Shown here piece by piece: positions 53,161-63,238 of a stretch of 64,000 nt of DNA (positions are counted from its first letter, which is position 1; every line of letters starts with the position of its first letter). The stretch lies in assembly GCF_021533195.1 (NCBI RefSeq), contig NZ_JAJNKB010000002.1:558001-622000 (forward strand), given 5' to 3'. This DNA comes from Portibacter marinus. Its GTDB lineage: Bacteria > Bacteroidota > Bacteroidia > Chitinophagales > Saprospiraceae. The notes below the pieces were generated by a model, which did not search any database, had not been told where the DNA came from, and was given only the letters and a program-made list of their open reading frames with translations. The position numbers and the translations under genes are program-made.

Positions 53161-56100
53161 CTACCTGACGATTATTACCTTTTTATACATTGGCGAAGCA
53201 TTTTCGCGAATAATACCAACAAAGTAATGACCAGGAATAAAATTACTAGTCTCCGAGATCAATACCTGCTCTGTTCCTGCATCAACTTTCTGGCTGTGAA
53301 GCTTTTTACCAAGATGATCAAGGATTTCTACTGCCTCAACATTTTCAATATCGCTAAAGGAAATGGTAAAAACATCTTTAGTAGGATTGGGATAAATGAC
53401 AAAGTTGCTTTCACTTTCCAGATCTTTAGTACTACTGGATAGGATCGTAATCTCGTCTGTAAATTCTGAAACGCAATTTCCCATAGTTACTTTGAGCGTA
53501 ACCACATATGTACCTTCTTCCTCGTACAAGTACTCTACATCCAAGTCATTAGAAGTATTGCCATCACCAAAATTCCAAACAACCTCATCAAACTCATCTA
53601 CGATAGCCGCAAATATCACATTCCGTCCATTGGCTTTATATTCAAATGCAATTTCAGGAATTTCAATAACCTCTATAATTTCATTAAGAACAATGGTATC
53701 TGAACCGAACTCATTGGTAGCAATAACTTTTATATCATACTTACCAGGCGTTTGATAAGTCACAGATGGATTCATTCCACTAATATTTTCCTGATCCGCA
53801 CCATTAAAAATCCAGTTCACTTCTGAAGTATTATCTGTTGCTTTGCTTTCAAAATTGACCGTCAACGGAGCACACCCTTTTGTGATGTCCAAAGAAAATC
53901 CTGCTGAAGGAAAAACATCGATTAAGACGGTATCTATTGCAGTACTTTCAGAGCATGCATTACTTACTTTCTGCTTGATAATGTACTGACCATTTTTCTC
54001 GAATGAGAATTGATCTAAATGATCACCAACTAATTGGCTATTAATATACCAAGCGATATCCGTATATGATTCTGCAGTATTTTGGAGTGATATCGTGTTG
54101 TTTTCTTGAACAACATCAAAACCAGCAATAGGCTTCTCAAGAACATTGACATAGTCTTCAAGAAGGATGGTTCTTACATTAAATCCATTGGATACTGTCA
54201 ATTCAACATCATAAATCCCGTATTCTGAATACATGACGCTTGGATTCTTTTCTGTAGAAACTTCAGGACTTCCACCAGGAAACTTCCAGCTCCAATCTGT
54301 AACATCGTCGGAAGAAAGGTCAAGGAATGAAATTTCATCACCCAGACAGTAGGAATTCCCCTCGATACTAAAGTTAGCATACGTTTTAGCTTCTTCGTAC
54401 AAGTCAATAATCACAGATTTCTCTTGTGAACTGCAACCGTTGCTTGACTTGAGGGTTACTTCATAAGCTTTTTCCTCAGTAAATTCATAGACCGGATTCG
54501 CTTCATTACTTTCAAAACTCCAAAGGTAGGCGTCCGCATTTTCGGATTTATTTGTAAACGATACTTTATTTTTATCAACCTGGTATTCGAAATCAGCTGT
54601 AACTGCACTGCTTACATTTATAAATCTGGATTTCGATTCTGTCACCTCATCCGTATTGCTTTTTACAGTCAGGCTTACATCGTATAAGCCGGGTTCAAGA
54701 TAGGTTACAACCGGGTTTTGCTCATTTGACTTTGAAGGATTTCCTCCTGGAAATGACCATTCCCAGGAAACTGCATTGCCAGATGAGAGATCAGTAAATT
54801 GTACTTCTGAAGAGGTGCAAACATCTGTTTCCACTGCATTAAAGCCCACTATTAATCTATTGTATACACCTATCAGTTGCTCCGTTTCTTCCACACTACA
54901 CTCATTTTCCACTCTCAGCATGACGAGATATTCACCTTCTTCAGCATAGCTATGATTTGGATTGGCTTTTGAACTGGTTGCACCGTCTCCGAAATCCCAG
55001 GTGAAGTTGATGCCATTTTCTGAATTGTTCTTAAATGAAACTTCGAGTTCATTTTGGGTAAAGTCAAATGATGATTCTGGAAGCGGCATCACTTCTATAT
55101 ATTGTTGGATTACCTTACTATCTTCTTCTTCATTATTTCGTACAGTGAGTTCTACGGTATATTCTCCTGGCTCCTCTAATAATATGACCGGATTTTGCTC
55201 TTCTATGGTAATCACTACTTCACCATCAATGGTCCATTCCCACTCTGTCGGACTGCCTGAGGATAAATCCACAAGCTCGACCTCTTCTCCGGGACAAAGA
55301 GTGGTTTCAGAGGCCATAAAGTTAGCAAGTAACTCATCATAGACCGGTATGATCATCTCTTTGACGTCCGTTCCACATGGTCCTTCCGAAGTTAAGATCA
55401 CGGTATAATCTCCTTCACTTGAAAAAGTATGAACCGGGTTTTCGGAATTGGAGGTATTTCCATCACCAAAATTCCAGTTGACAGCGGAGAAATTCTCGGA
55501 GAGATTGGTGAATGAAACGGTAAATTCATTCAGAACATAATTGAAATTGGCGACTGGAAGATCAGATATCGTCAGATAATCAGTGGCTTCCTGAGCATCC
55601 GCACCACCATAAATACTAGTGATGGTCAATTTCACATCATATATCCCAGCATTTGCAAAACTTACGACAGGATTAGCTTCTGTTGATGTAGCAGGTGTTC
55701 CTCCTGCAAACTCCCAAAAATAGGATGCTATTTCACCAGTAGAATTACTTTCAAAGGTAATTGATTCTCCTTCACATACTTCGGTCTGCGAGCTCGTGAA
55801 TGATGCTTCAAGAATTTCTTCAATCGTAATAGAATTGACGATTTCATCTTCTCCACATTCATTTCCAACTACAAGAGTTACATCATAAGTACCAGGGCTA
55901 TCATAGGTATGATTTGGATTTAAAGAGTTACTTGTTGTACCGTCTCCGAAATCCCAGCTTGAGTTTTCCGACAGTACAGATAGATTTTCAAAGGAAACAC
56001 TGTAACCATCAATGGCACTGCTGAAAATAGCCTGAGGTGCGCCATTAGAAATTACAAAGTCTATTTTATTTTCAGTATCACTGATCACTCCATCACTGAC

Positions 56101-58917
56101 AGTTAGTTTAACATTAAACGCACCTTGATCTGCAAATACAACGATAGGGTTTTCTTCTGTAGACGTGGAAGGTGAACCACCTTCAAATTCCCATAGGATT
56201 GATGTGAAATCTCCATTTGTCATATTGGTGAAATTCACTGATTCTCCAGCACATATCTCTTGTTGATCAGCACTAAAGGCAGCAACAAGATCAGACTCAA
56301 TACTGATTAATTTTTCAATTTCTGCTGATTCGCAATCATTTTCAGATTGTAAAATGACATTGTAATCTCCAGGGCCATCGTATGTGTGTGTAGGATTTGC
56401 AATGATCGAGGTATTGCCATCGCCAAAATTCCATAAAAAGGTATAGCCACCTACTGTAATATTATCGAAAGTTACCGTGTTTTCTACGACCTCAAAAGTA
56501 AAGTCGACTTCAGGCTGTCCAATGATTGAGATGTAGTTGTCTTTTATAAGCCTGTCCTCATAAAGTGAATTACTAACTGTTAAACGAACATCTCTGGTAC
56601 CTGGATCAGTAAAAGTTACGACGGGGTTTTCTTCAGTGGAGGTGGCTGGAATACCACCTTCAAATTCCCAATAATACTCAGTAATATTTCCTGAACTGGT
56701 ATTGGTAAAAACATATTCATCGGATGTGCAGCCAAGTGTCTGATTGACTTCGAAACTAGCAGTGACTTCATCAGCTATGATAATTTCAGCAATATATTCT
56801 TCGCTGCCACAGTTATTAGATGATGTCAATGTGACGTTGTAAGTTCCTGAATTAGCGTAGGTATGAGTAGGATTAGGACTGGTACTTGATTCACCATCTC
56901 CAAATTCCCAATTGTAGAATACTCCTCCGGTTGTATTATTATCAAAGTCGACTGTGTATCCATCGATGAGTGTGGTAAATGAAGTGTTTGGAACACCTGA
57001 AACCAGTATGAAATTGCTTTTTAATTCCTCATCTGTTGATCCTCCACCAGTTACCGTTAATCGCACATTGTAGGAACCTGCCGAATTAAAAGTGACCGTT
57101 GGATTTTCTTCATTTGAAGTGGAGGGAGTTCCATTTTCAAACTCCCATTCGAAAGTTTCTGCGTTATTCGAAGATTCATTAAAAAAAGTCACTTGATCAC
57201 CCTCACAGATTTCTGTAGCATTGGCCGAGAAATCGGCAGTTACCTGATCGACGATCGTGACCACTGCAGAGTGAGAGTCAGACCCGCAATCATTTTCTGA
57301 AATAAGAACGACGGTATAGGTTCCAGGGCTCGAATAAGTATGGGATGGATTTGCTGCTGAACTTGAATTAGTATCGCCAAAATCCCAAAAATAAGTCAGA
57401 CCGTTCGTAGTATTATTATCGAAGGTTACAGTATAACCCGAGACTGAGTAGGTGAAATTACTATTGGGAGGATTTCCGATACCATTTAGATTCATATCGA
57501 GAATCTTAGTATCAGAACCGTCATCGTTTGTAGCCGTTAAAGTTACTCTATACGATCCCGCTCCTGGGAAATCGATGGCAGGGTTCTGTTGAGTGGATGT
57601 ACTAGGAGTTCCATTTTGGAATTGCCACGACCAGCTTGTAGGATTATTGGAAGATTGATCATTGAATCGAACCCTGGTGGGATTGCATTCTGAAATGAAT
57701 TCTGCATTAAAATCTGCGACGGGAGGGTTACTTCCTCCTGGAGGATTACCAGAGCATGATCCCAGGCAGTTTAAACCAGGATAGTAGCTATTGATCCCAG
57801 ATATAGAAGCAGAGCTCCAGGTTGTCGACCCATTGACAGAGCCAGACATGATAAAACCTCCTCCGGAATCGTGACTTTGATCAAAATTATGTCCAATTTC
57901 ATGAGAAACTAAATTTCTCATGCCACTGGCATTGCCTCCATAATCTTCAAGCACATGATATCGATGATTGGTTGCACAAACGGTCCCGACCCAGGCTAAT
58001 CCAATCGTACTGTTATTGCCGTTATAAGACACATCGGTTCTGGTCCAAAGCTCACCTAAATCATGTGAATTATTGAACCCAGAAGGTGCCCATGAGGAGA
58101 AGTTATTTAATAGTGCTCCAACGTCAGAAGTAGCACCCCAGTCATTTTCACCACTGTTCTGTGCGATATAGGTTTCTACAATGACAAAGCGTATTTCATC
58201 ATTAAAGGCATCGTCATAATCCGTATTGACATTAGCAATGACACCTGCATTGAAATTGGAAACAGCTGAATTAGAACCATAGTGATTCTTCATGGTGTGA
58301 TCATTGGCAATGGCTAGATCAACTTGTAAGCATTCTCCGGCTGACCGATTGTTTAAGTTCGATTTTGGAGCTTGTAATTTTAAGTGATCAGCCTTTCTTA
58401 AATTTTCAGAAGCTGCACAAGTACCATGTACTTTATCAATAACATCTGATTCGCGGTAGATGACAATTTGATTTGGATCGGCAGAAGGGTCGAATGTTCG
58501 CAGTGGTTCAAAATAAATTACTTCTTTCAATGTCACTATTCGACCGTACAGAAATTCATCATTGACTGTGATGGTAGCTCGTATTTGATTAGAATGCTGA
58601 CCATAGCCACGAAGCACTATAGGGAGCTGCAGATTTTCTTTCGACCTCGCGATTCCTCCATCCCTTCTGAGATAATCTTCACTGTACAATTTATCAGCAG
58701 TCAGTTCTAAATCATACTTTCTTTTGTCACTAAGTCTAAATGGAATTCTAATGAAATCGTTTCTCTTATCGTGTGCAGTGGCTTTTAACTTTCTAGAGTC
58801 AAAAGTGGAGATTTCAAAAGTTTCAAAATGCTCGTAGAGCAAATTTGATTGTGAATGTAGGTTAAGAGTAGATAGTAAAAGGGCTAATGCACATGTAACT
58901 TTGCTTATTATCTTCAT
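53161..58917 (-). CDS. M12B-like metalloprotease with 18 PKD domains, T9SS type A
   Basis: This 1918-residue protein has a signal peptide ending NLHSQ near residue 23. A propeptide-like region (~25-190) precedes a reprolysin-like zinc peptidase (~195-395) with HEIGHNFDQSH at 339-349 and a Met-turn FIMSGS (Met357). Position 346 is Asp where metzincins have Gly. From ~398 to 1830 there are nine PKD dyads: a form with WEFEGGxPxxSTEENPxVxF alternates with a form with WxFGDGxxSxxPNPxHxY. Dyads 6-9 are degenerate. A type A sorting domain (VIYPNPTKDVFTISFS) ends the protein. It should be exported to the surface, degrading protein or matrix while the PKD stalk holds it out. Confidence 0.86.
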   Translation of the reverse strand: MKIISKVTCALALLLSTLNLHSQSNLLYEHFETFEISTFDSRKLKATAHDKRNDFIRIPFRLSDKRKYDLELTADKLYSEDYLRRDGGIARSKENLQLPIVLRGYGQHSNQIRATITVNDEFLYGRIVTLKEVIYFEPLRTFDPSADPNQIVIYRESDVIDKVHGTCAASENLRKADHLKLQAPKSNLNNRSAGECLQVDLAIANDHTMKNHYGSNSAVSNFNAGVIANVNTDYDDAFNDEIRFVIVETYIAQNSGENDWGATSDVGALLNNFSSWAPSGFNNSHDLGELWTRTDVSYNGNNSTIGLAWVGTVCATNHRYHVLEDYGGNASGMRNLVSHEIGHNFDQSHDSGGGFIMSGSVNGSTTWSSASISGINSYYPGLNCLGSCSGNPPGGSNPPVADFNAEFISECNPTRVRFNDQSSNNPTSWSWQFQNGTPSTSTQQNPAIDFPGAGSYRVTLTATNDDGSDTKILDMNLNGIGNPPNSNFTYSVSGYTVTFDNNTTNGLTYFWDFGDTNSSSAANPSHTYSSPGTYTVVLISENDCGSDSHSAVVTIVDQVTADFSANATEICEGDQVTFFNESSNNAETFEWEFENGTPSTSNEENPTVTFNSAGSYNVRLTVTGGGSTDEELKSNFILVSGVPNTSFTTLIDGYTVDFDNNTTGGVFYNWEFGDGESSTSPNPTHTYANSGTYNVTLTSSNNCGSEEYIAEIIIADEVTASFEVNQTLGCTSDEYVFTNTSSGNITEYYWEFEGGIPATSTEENPVVTFTDPGTRDVRLTVSNSLYEDRLIKDNYISIIGQPEVDFTFEVVENTVTFDNITVGGYTFLWNFGDGNTSIIANPTHTYDGPGDYNVILQSENDCESAEIEKLISIESDLVAAFSADQQEICAGESVNFTNMTNGDFTSILWEFEGGSPSTSTEENPIVVFADQGAFNVKLTVSDGVISDTENKIDFVISNGAPQAIFSSAIDGYSVSFENLSVLSENSSWDFGDGTTSNSLNPNHTYDSPGTYDVTLVVGNECGEDEIVNSITIEEILEASFTSSQTEVCEGESITFESNSTGEIASYFWEFAGGTPATSTEANPVVSFANAGIYDVKLTITSIYGGADAQEATDYLTISDLPVANFNYVLNEFTVSFTNLSENFSAVNWNFGDGNTSNSENPVHTFSSEGDYTVILTSEGPCGTDVKEMIIPVYDELLANFMASETTLCPGEEVELVDLSSGSPTEWEWTIDGEVVITIEEQNPVILLEEPGEYTVELTVRNNEEEDSKVIQQYIEVMPLPESSFDFTQNELEVSFKNNSENGINFTWDFGDGATSSKANPNHSYAEEGEYLVMLRVENECSVEETEQLIGVYNRLIVGFNAVETDVCTSSEVQFTDLSSGNAVSWEWSFPGGNPSKSNEQNPVVTYLEPGLYDVSLTVKSNTDEVTESKSRFINVSSAVTADFEYQVDKNKVSFTNKSENADAYLWSFESNEANPVYEFTEEKAYEVTLKSSNGCSSQEKSVIIDLYEEAKTYANFSIEGNSYCLGDEISFLDLSSDDVTDWSWKFPGGSPEVSTEKNPSVMYSEYGIYDVELTVSNGFNVRTILLEDYVNVLEKPIAGFDVVQENNTISLQNTAESYTDIAWYINSQLVGDHLDQFSFEKNGQYIIKQKVSNACSESTAIDTVLIDVFPSAGFSLDITKGCAPLTVNFESKATDNTSEVNWIFNGADQENISGMNPSVTYQTPGKYDIKVIATNEFGSDTIVLNEIIEVIEIPEIAFEYKANGRNVIFAAIVDEFDEVVWNFGDGNTSNDLDVEYLYEEEGTYVVTLKVTMGNCVSEFTDEITILSSSTKDLESESNFVIYPNPTKDVFTISFSDIENVEAVEILDHLGKKLHSQKVDAGTEQVLISETSNFIPGHYFVGIIRENASPMYKKVIIVR

Positions 58918-59268
58918 AAAACTTTAAACGTCACTTCCAGATTTACAATTAAGCTTCTACTTTGCTATAGCTTAGCCGAAGACAGTATCTAATAAAAGAA
59001 ACAAGTGTCTTGATTACCCACTATAAAGCATTTAGCAAGTGCCCGACATTTGTTTTTGTAATAAACTGAAAGACACATCATAAAGACTAAAGTAGTAAAA
59101 GCAATTTCTCAATAATCAAAATAAGTTTTTATGGTATGAAAGCATGACGGTTAATAATTCAACCTCCCCTAAAAATCAGACTGTAAGTTACAGGACATTT
59201 TTCACATCAAAGTACATTATTGACAGGTTTATTTATATTGCATCTTTTTCTCAGTAAATACTTGACAT
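58918..59268. other. 351-bp divergent intergenic region
   Basis: It separates the PKD protease (minus) from the GH63-type gene (plus) and should hold both promoters. I see AT-rich sequence with TTGACA at 59220-59225 and TATATT at 59234-59239, but the interval between them is too short for a normal promoter. No ORF, RNA gene or strong palindrome was found. Confidence 0.4.
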
Positions 59269-61905
59269 ATGGCTGAAGATACTAATGCTTTAATTGCAGA
59301 GAAGCAGAGACTTAGAATTTCAAATAAGAATACTAAGTGGAAGAAATGGGGTCCCTATATGACGGACAGACAGTGGGGGACTGTTAGAGAAGATTATAGC
59401 CCTAATGGCAATCCATGGGACTTTATTTCACATGACATGGCGAGAAGCAATGCATATCGCTGGGGAGAAGAGGGAATAGCTGGGTTTTGTGATGCTGCAG
59501 AAATACTCTGTTTGGCACCTGCTTTCTGGAATGGTAAGGATCCGATTCTAAAAGAACGCTTGTTTGGATTGACCAATGGTCAAGGGAATCATGGCGAAGA
59601 CGTGAAAGAACTTTATTATCATTTGGACAGTAGTCCCACTCACTCTTATACCAAGTTCCTTTATAAATATCCTCATGCCGCCTTTCCTTACGACAAATTA
59701 CTGAAGAAAAATCAAAGAAGTAAAGATGAGACTGAGTTCGAGATTGTGGAGACAGGAATATTCGACAACAGCAGATATTTCGATATTTTTATCGAGCATG
59801 CTAAAGCAGATACTGATGATATCTTGATGAAAATTACTGTGCACAATAGAGGGGCAACTGCCCAGGAAATTCATGTGATACCCCATTTGTTCTTTAGAAA
59901 TTTTTGGAAACATAATCCCAGATATAGTCGACCTGGAATCAAGTTAAATGCCGAGCATGAGGTCCTTGCGCAATCTATAAGAAATGGAAAATACTATATG
60001 TATTTCGAAGATGGAGATGCACTATTTTGTGAAAATGAAACCAATAATGTCAGAATTTATAGAACTCCGAATGACGTACCTTATGTCAAAGACGGAATAA
60101 ACGACCATATTATAGAAGGATTAGAAACGGTGAATCCCGAAAAAAATGGAACTAAATGTGGGATTTGGTATCAGTCAAAAGTAGCCAGTCGAGGAAGCGT
60201 TGAATTTCGAATTAGGCTTTCTAAAAAGCAGAAGAATGATCCCTGGAAAGATTTTAATGAAATTTTTTCTCAGAGGATTGCTGAGACGGATGAATTCTAT
60301 GACAGTATAACACCTAAGCAACTTGACACAGAACAGCGGTATTTATTAAGGAAGTCCTTTGCGGGATTATTATGGACCAAGCAGTTTTATTATCTGGATG
60401 TTTTCAAATGGCTAAATGGCGGACCCGGTGAAGTTCCTCCTGTAAGACATTCACGAAGAAATGAGTCTTGGACACATCTTACAAATCGAGACATTATATC
60501 CATGCCTGATAAATGGGAATATCCCTGGTATGCCGCATGGGATCTGGCTTTTCACGCTACCACATTTGCAGAAATTGATACAGATTTTGCTAAAGATCAA
60601 TTGCTTATCATGTTAAAGGAGTCTTACATGAATCCAAATGGGCAAATCCCAGCCTATGAATGGAATTTCAGTGATGTGAACCCTCCCGTCCATTCATGGG
60701 CAGTAGTTGATGTTTATGAAAAAGATAAGAAGCAAAACGGTGGGATAGGAGATCGTGATTTCCTTGAAAAATGTTTTCAGAAATTACTCATTAATTTTAC
60801 CTGGTGGGTAAATCAGAAAGATTCCAACGGTAATAGTCTTTTTGATGGTGGTTTCTTAGGCTTAGACAATATCGGTGTTTTCGATAGAAGTAACATGCCA
60901 AAAGGAATCCGCAAAATGCAACAAGCAGATGCAACCAGTTGGATGGCTATGTTTTCATTAGATATGTTAAGGATGTCCGTAGAACTAGCCAGCTTTAACA
61001 AAGCATATGAGGAATCCGCAGCAAAGTTCTTTAGACACTTCCTCAATATTGGTTGGGCCATGCACCATATAGGAAAGAAGAATATTTCTCTTTGGGATGA
61101 TTTAGATGCGTTTTATTATGATGTGGTAGAAATGGATTCTGGCGTAACTTCCAGACTACGAGTGCGATCGTTAGTCGGCATCATTCCCCTTTTTGCCATT
61201 GAAATCATTCATAAAGATCTATTTAATGAACTGAAAGATTTCAAAAATAGAGTGGGAACTATGATGAGAACCAGGCCAGATCTGGCAGCTCTTATTTCCA
61301 GAATTGAAGAAGATAATGAAAATGGAGATTACTTGTTTTCCATCATGCGTGGATTTCGATTGGAGCATTTGCTAAAACGAATGTTAGATGAGAACGAGTT
61401 TCTTTCAGACTATGGAATAAGGTCACTGTCGAAATATCATGAAAAATATCCTTTTGTTTTTGAACATCACGGAAGGCATGTCATCAAGTACGAGTCAGGT
61501 GAAAGCAGGACCAACATGTTTGGTGGCAATTCCAATTGGAGAGGACCTATTTGGCTTCCGCTCAATTATTTAATCATTCAATCTTTGAGGAAGTATTACC
61601 AGTATTATGGAGATACTTACGTTTATGAATTTCCTACAGGATCAGGGAAGATGTTAAATCTGAAAGAAATAGCACATGAACTTACTTTACGATTGCTAAA
61701 ATTATTCGAAAGAGATGACTCTGGCAAGTACCACTACCATACAGAAACCAAGAATAATTTGTACTCTACAGATATTCATTTTAAAGATCTACATCTTTTC
61801 TATGAGTTTTTCGACGGAGATTCGGGTCGTGGGTTAGGTGCGTCACATCAGACAGGATGGACTGCGCTCATTAGTAACTTGCTATTAGAGCTTGAAGATG
61901 AATGA
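59269..61905 (+). CDS. GH63-type glucosidase (MGH1-like glycoside hydrolase)
   Basis: This 878-residue cytoplasmic protein has no signal peptide. Its N-terminal beta-rich domain contains WGPYMTDRQWGTVREDYSPNG, SHDMARSNAYRWGEEGIAGF and GNHGEDVKELYYHLDSSPTH. The (alpha/alpha)6 catalytic domain contains PDKWEYPWYAAWDLAFHATT (acidic residues near the active site), NGQIPAYEWNFSDVNPPVHSWA, and at the end NMFGGNSNWRGPIWLPLNYL and HQTGWTALISNLL. This is the YMR196W/GH63-like architecture seen across bacteria, thought to act on alpha-glucosides or mannosylglycerate-type compounds. Normal size. It stands alone with no operon partner, so the substrate is not determined. Confidence 0.85.
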   Translation: MAEDTNALIAEKQRLRISNKNTKWKKWGPYMTDRQWGTVREDYSPNGNPWDFISHDMARSNAYRWGEEGIAGFCDAAEILCLAPAFWNGKDPILKERLFGLTNGQGNHGEDVKELYYHLDSSPTHSYTKFLYKYPHAAFPYDKLLKKNQRSKDETEFEIVETGIFDNSRYFDIFIEHAKADTDDILMKITVHNRGATAQEIHVIPHLFFRNFWKHNPRYSRPGIKLNAEHEVLAQSIRNGKYYMYFEDGDALFCENETNNVRIYRTPNDVPYVKDGINDHIIEGLETVNPEKNGTKCGIWYQSKVASRGSVEFRIRLSKKQKNDPWKDFNEIFSQRIAETDEFYDSITPKQLDTEQRYLLRKSFAGLLWTKQFYYLDVFKWLNGGPGEVPPVRHSRRNESWTHLTNRDIISMPDKWEYPWYAAWDLAFHATTFAEIDTDFAKDQLLIMLKESYMNPNGQIPAYEWNFSDVNPPVHSWAVVDVYEKDKKQNGGIGDRDFLEKCFQKLLINFTWWVNQKDSNGNSLFDGGFLGLDNIGVFDRSNMPKGIRKMQQADATSWMAMFSLDMLRMSVELASFNKAYEESAAKFFRHFLNIGWAMHHIGKKNISLWDDLDAFYYDVVEMDSGVTSRLRVRSLVGIIPLFAIEIIHKDLFNELKDFKNRVGTMMRTRPDLAALISRIEEDNENGDYLFSIMRGFRLEHLLKRMLDENEFLSDYGIRSLSKYHEKYPFVFEHHGRHVIKYESGESRTNMFGGNSNWRGPIWLPLNYLIIQSLRKYYQYYGDTYVYEFPTGSGKMLNLKEIAHELTLRLLKLFERDDSGKYHYHTETKNNLYSTDIHFKDLHLFYEFFDGDSGRGLGASHQTGWTALISNLLLELEDE

Positions 61906-62102
61906 TAAAAGAGCACACTTAAGAATATAGCGCACCCGCATTCGAAAATTTTTTGTCGAATTCCTACTTCACAAATCGGATTTTTTCTAGCATTAGTCTG
62001 GAAACCGAATAGGCATTGAATTTTTATGACGTGTAAATATGTTGATAATAGTAACCAGCGAAACGGCTGATTATTAATCAATTAAAAACAAAATCTTTAA
62101 AA

Positions 62103-62198
62103 ATGAAAAATTCAATATGTAGTATCTGTAAACTTACAATCTTAAGCTTAACAACACTTAGTATCATAACTTTGGCCATCATAGAAGTAGTTCTTTAG
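62103..62198 (+). CDS. Possible 31-residue membrane peptide
   Basis: The ATG at 62103 opens a 31-codon frame: MKNSICSICKLTILSLTTLS, then a hydrophobic run ending AIIEVVL. It would be a single membrane helix with two cysteines (CSIC) near its N-terminus. TTG at 62016-62018 and TAAATATG at 62034-62041 could be a weak promoter, and a small hairpin around GTGCAC at 62232-62237 followed by TTTT could end the transcript. With no homologue known to me, this may be chance; conservation would decide. Confidence 0.3.
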   Translation: MKNSICSICKLTILSLTTLSIITLAIIEVVL

Positions 62199-62259
62199 AA
62201 CTATGAAAATTAACCCCGTATGAAAGCTGCGGTGCACAGCAGTTTTCTATTAACCAATT

Positions 62260-63048
62260 TTATCCTTTAAACTCTGGAGTTTCCAAAAGTTTGAAAAATT
62301 GATCCAATTTAGGAGAAATAATGATTTCTGTCCTTCTATTGGCACTTCTGCCGGCCATACTCTCATTGTCTTCCTTAGGCATATTGTCCGCTCTTCCTGC
62401 TGCGATTAATCGCTCAGGATCAACACCATATTTGTTTTCCAATACACGTACCACCGCGGTAGCGCGCTTCACAGACAAATCCCAATTATCCTTGAATTGA
62501 CTATTAGAAATCGGTATATTATCGGTATGACCTTCCACCATTACATCCATTTCATAGTGATCATTAACCACACTTGCAATTTTTGACAAAACATCTTGAG
62601 CTCTGTCATTAATATTTGCCGATGCAGAATTAAATAATAGCTTGTCTGCTATAGAAATGTGTACGATGCCACCTCGAACTTCCACTTTGACATCTTCGTC
62701 ATTGATGTCATTTAAGGATCTCTTCAAATTCATCACTAAAGCCAGGTTAATGGAGTCTTTCGCCTGGATTTTTGTGGAAAGATTTTCTATAAAACTATAT
62801 TGCTGTGAAATGTTCTCGAGTGACTTAGAAATATTTTCTGCGCCTGCTTTTGAAACCACACTAAGGTCTGCCATGCGATCAAGTAAACTAGCGTTCGTGC
62901 CTTGTAAATCGTCTAATTGACTTTTATACAATTCTGCTTGTTCCGTTTTGACAGCAAGTTCACGCTCTAACTCTGCTCTGGACTTCCTTTTACATGAAGA
63001 AGAAAGCAGTAAGGAAGAAATCAATGCCAGGAGAAAGTATGTTCTCAT
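62260..63048 (-). CDS. OmpA-family lipoprotein
   Basis: This 262-residue protein has a lipoprotein signal with Cys19 (LLSSSC). A coiled-coil-like stretch (~23-65, AELERELAVKTEQAELYKSQ) follows, then helices to ~130. An OmpA/MotB peptidoglycan-binding domain (~135-250) carries LLFNSASANINDRAQDVLSK, MDVMVEGHTDN, WDLSVKRATAVVRVL and GRSANRRTEIIIS. The Asp and Arg that hold diaminopimelate are in TDN and NRRTEI. It should link the outer membrane to the cell wall. A signal-anchored coiled coil plus OmpA is common in Bacteroidota and needs no flagellar role. Confidence 0.9.
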   Translation of the reverse strand: MRTYFLLALISSLLLSSSCKRKSRAELERELAVKTEQAELYKSQLDDLQGTNASLLDRMADLSVVSKAGAENISKSLENISQQYSFIENLSTKIQAKDSINLALVMNLKRSLNDINDEDVKVEVRGGIVHISIADKLLFNSASANINDRAQDVLSKIASVVNDHYEMDVMVEGHTDNIPISNSQFKDNWDLSVKRATAVVRVLENKYGVDPERLIAAGRADNMPKEDNESMAGRSANRRTEIIISPKLDQFFKLLETPEFKG

Positions 63049-63238
63049 ATCTTTTCTTTTGAAAACGGTATAAACTTTTCAATTTATTGTTAAAACGTCT
63101 CTAAGATTCCTTACTTTTTAGGTCAATGTGTCACAAGGGAGGCTTCTTTCTTGCGGTCTTGTGAATCTTTTTGATGGGATGATTGTTACATCATGCTGGA
63201 GTTTTCAAGTAGAATATCTGTAACTTTACAACCATATA

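Noticed and set aside
53161-58917. Periodic DNA repeats resembling a CRISPR-like array
   Set aside because: The periodicity comes from PKD domain codons in one long open frame; the repeats are degenerate and spaced about 270 bp.
63131-63164. Inverted repeat TCACAAG/CTTGTGA between the OmpA and YgiQ genes
   Set aside because: Only seven pairs with a 20-nt loop; could be chance and has no clear relation to either start.
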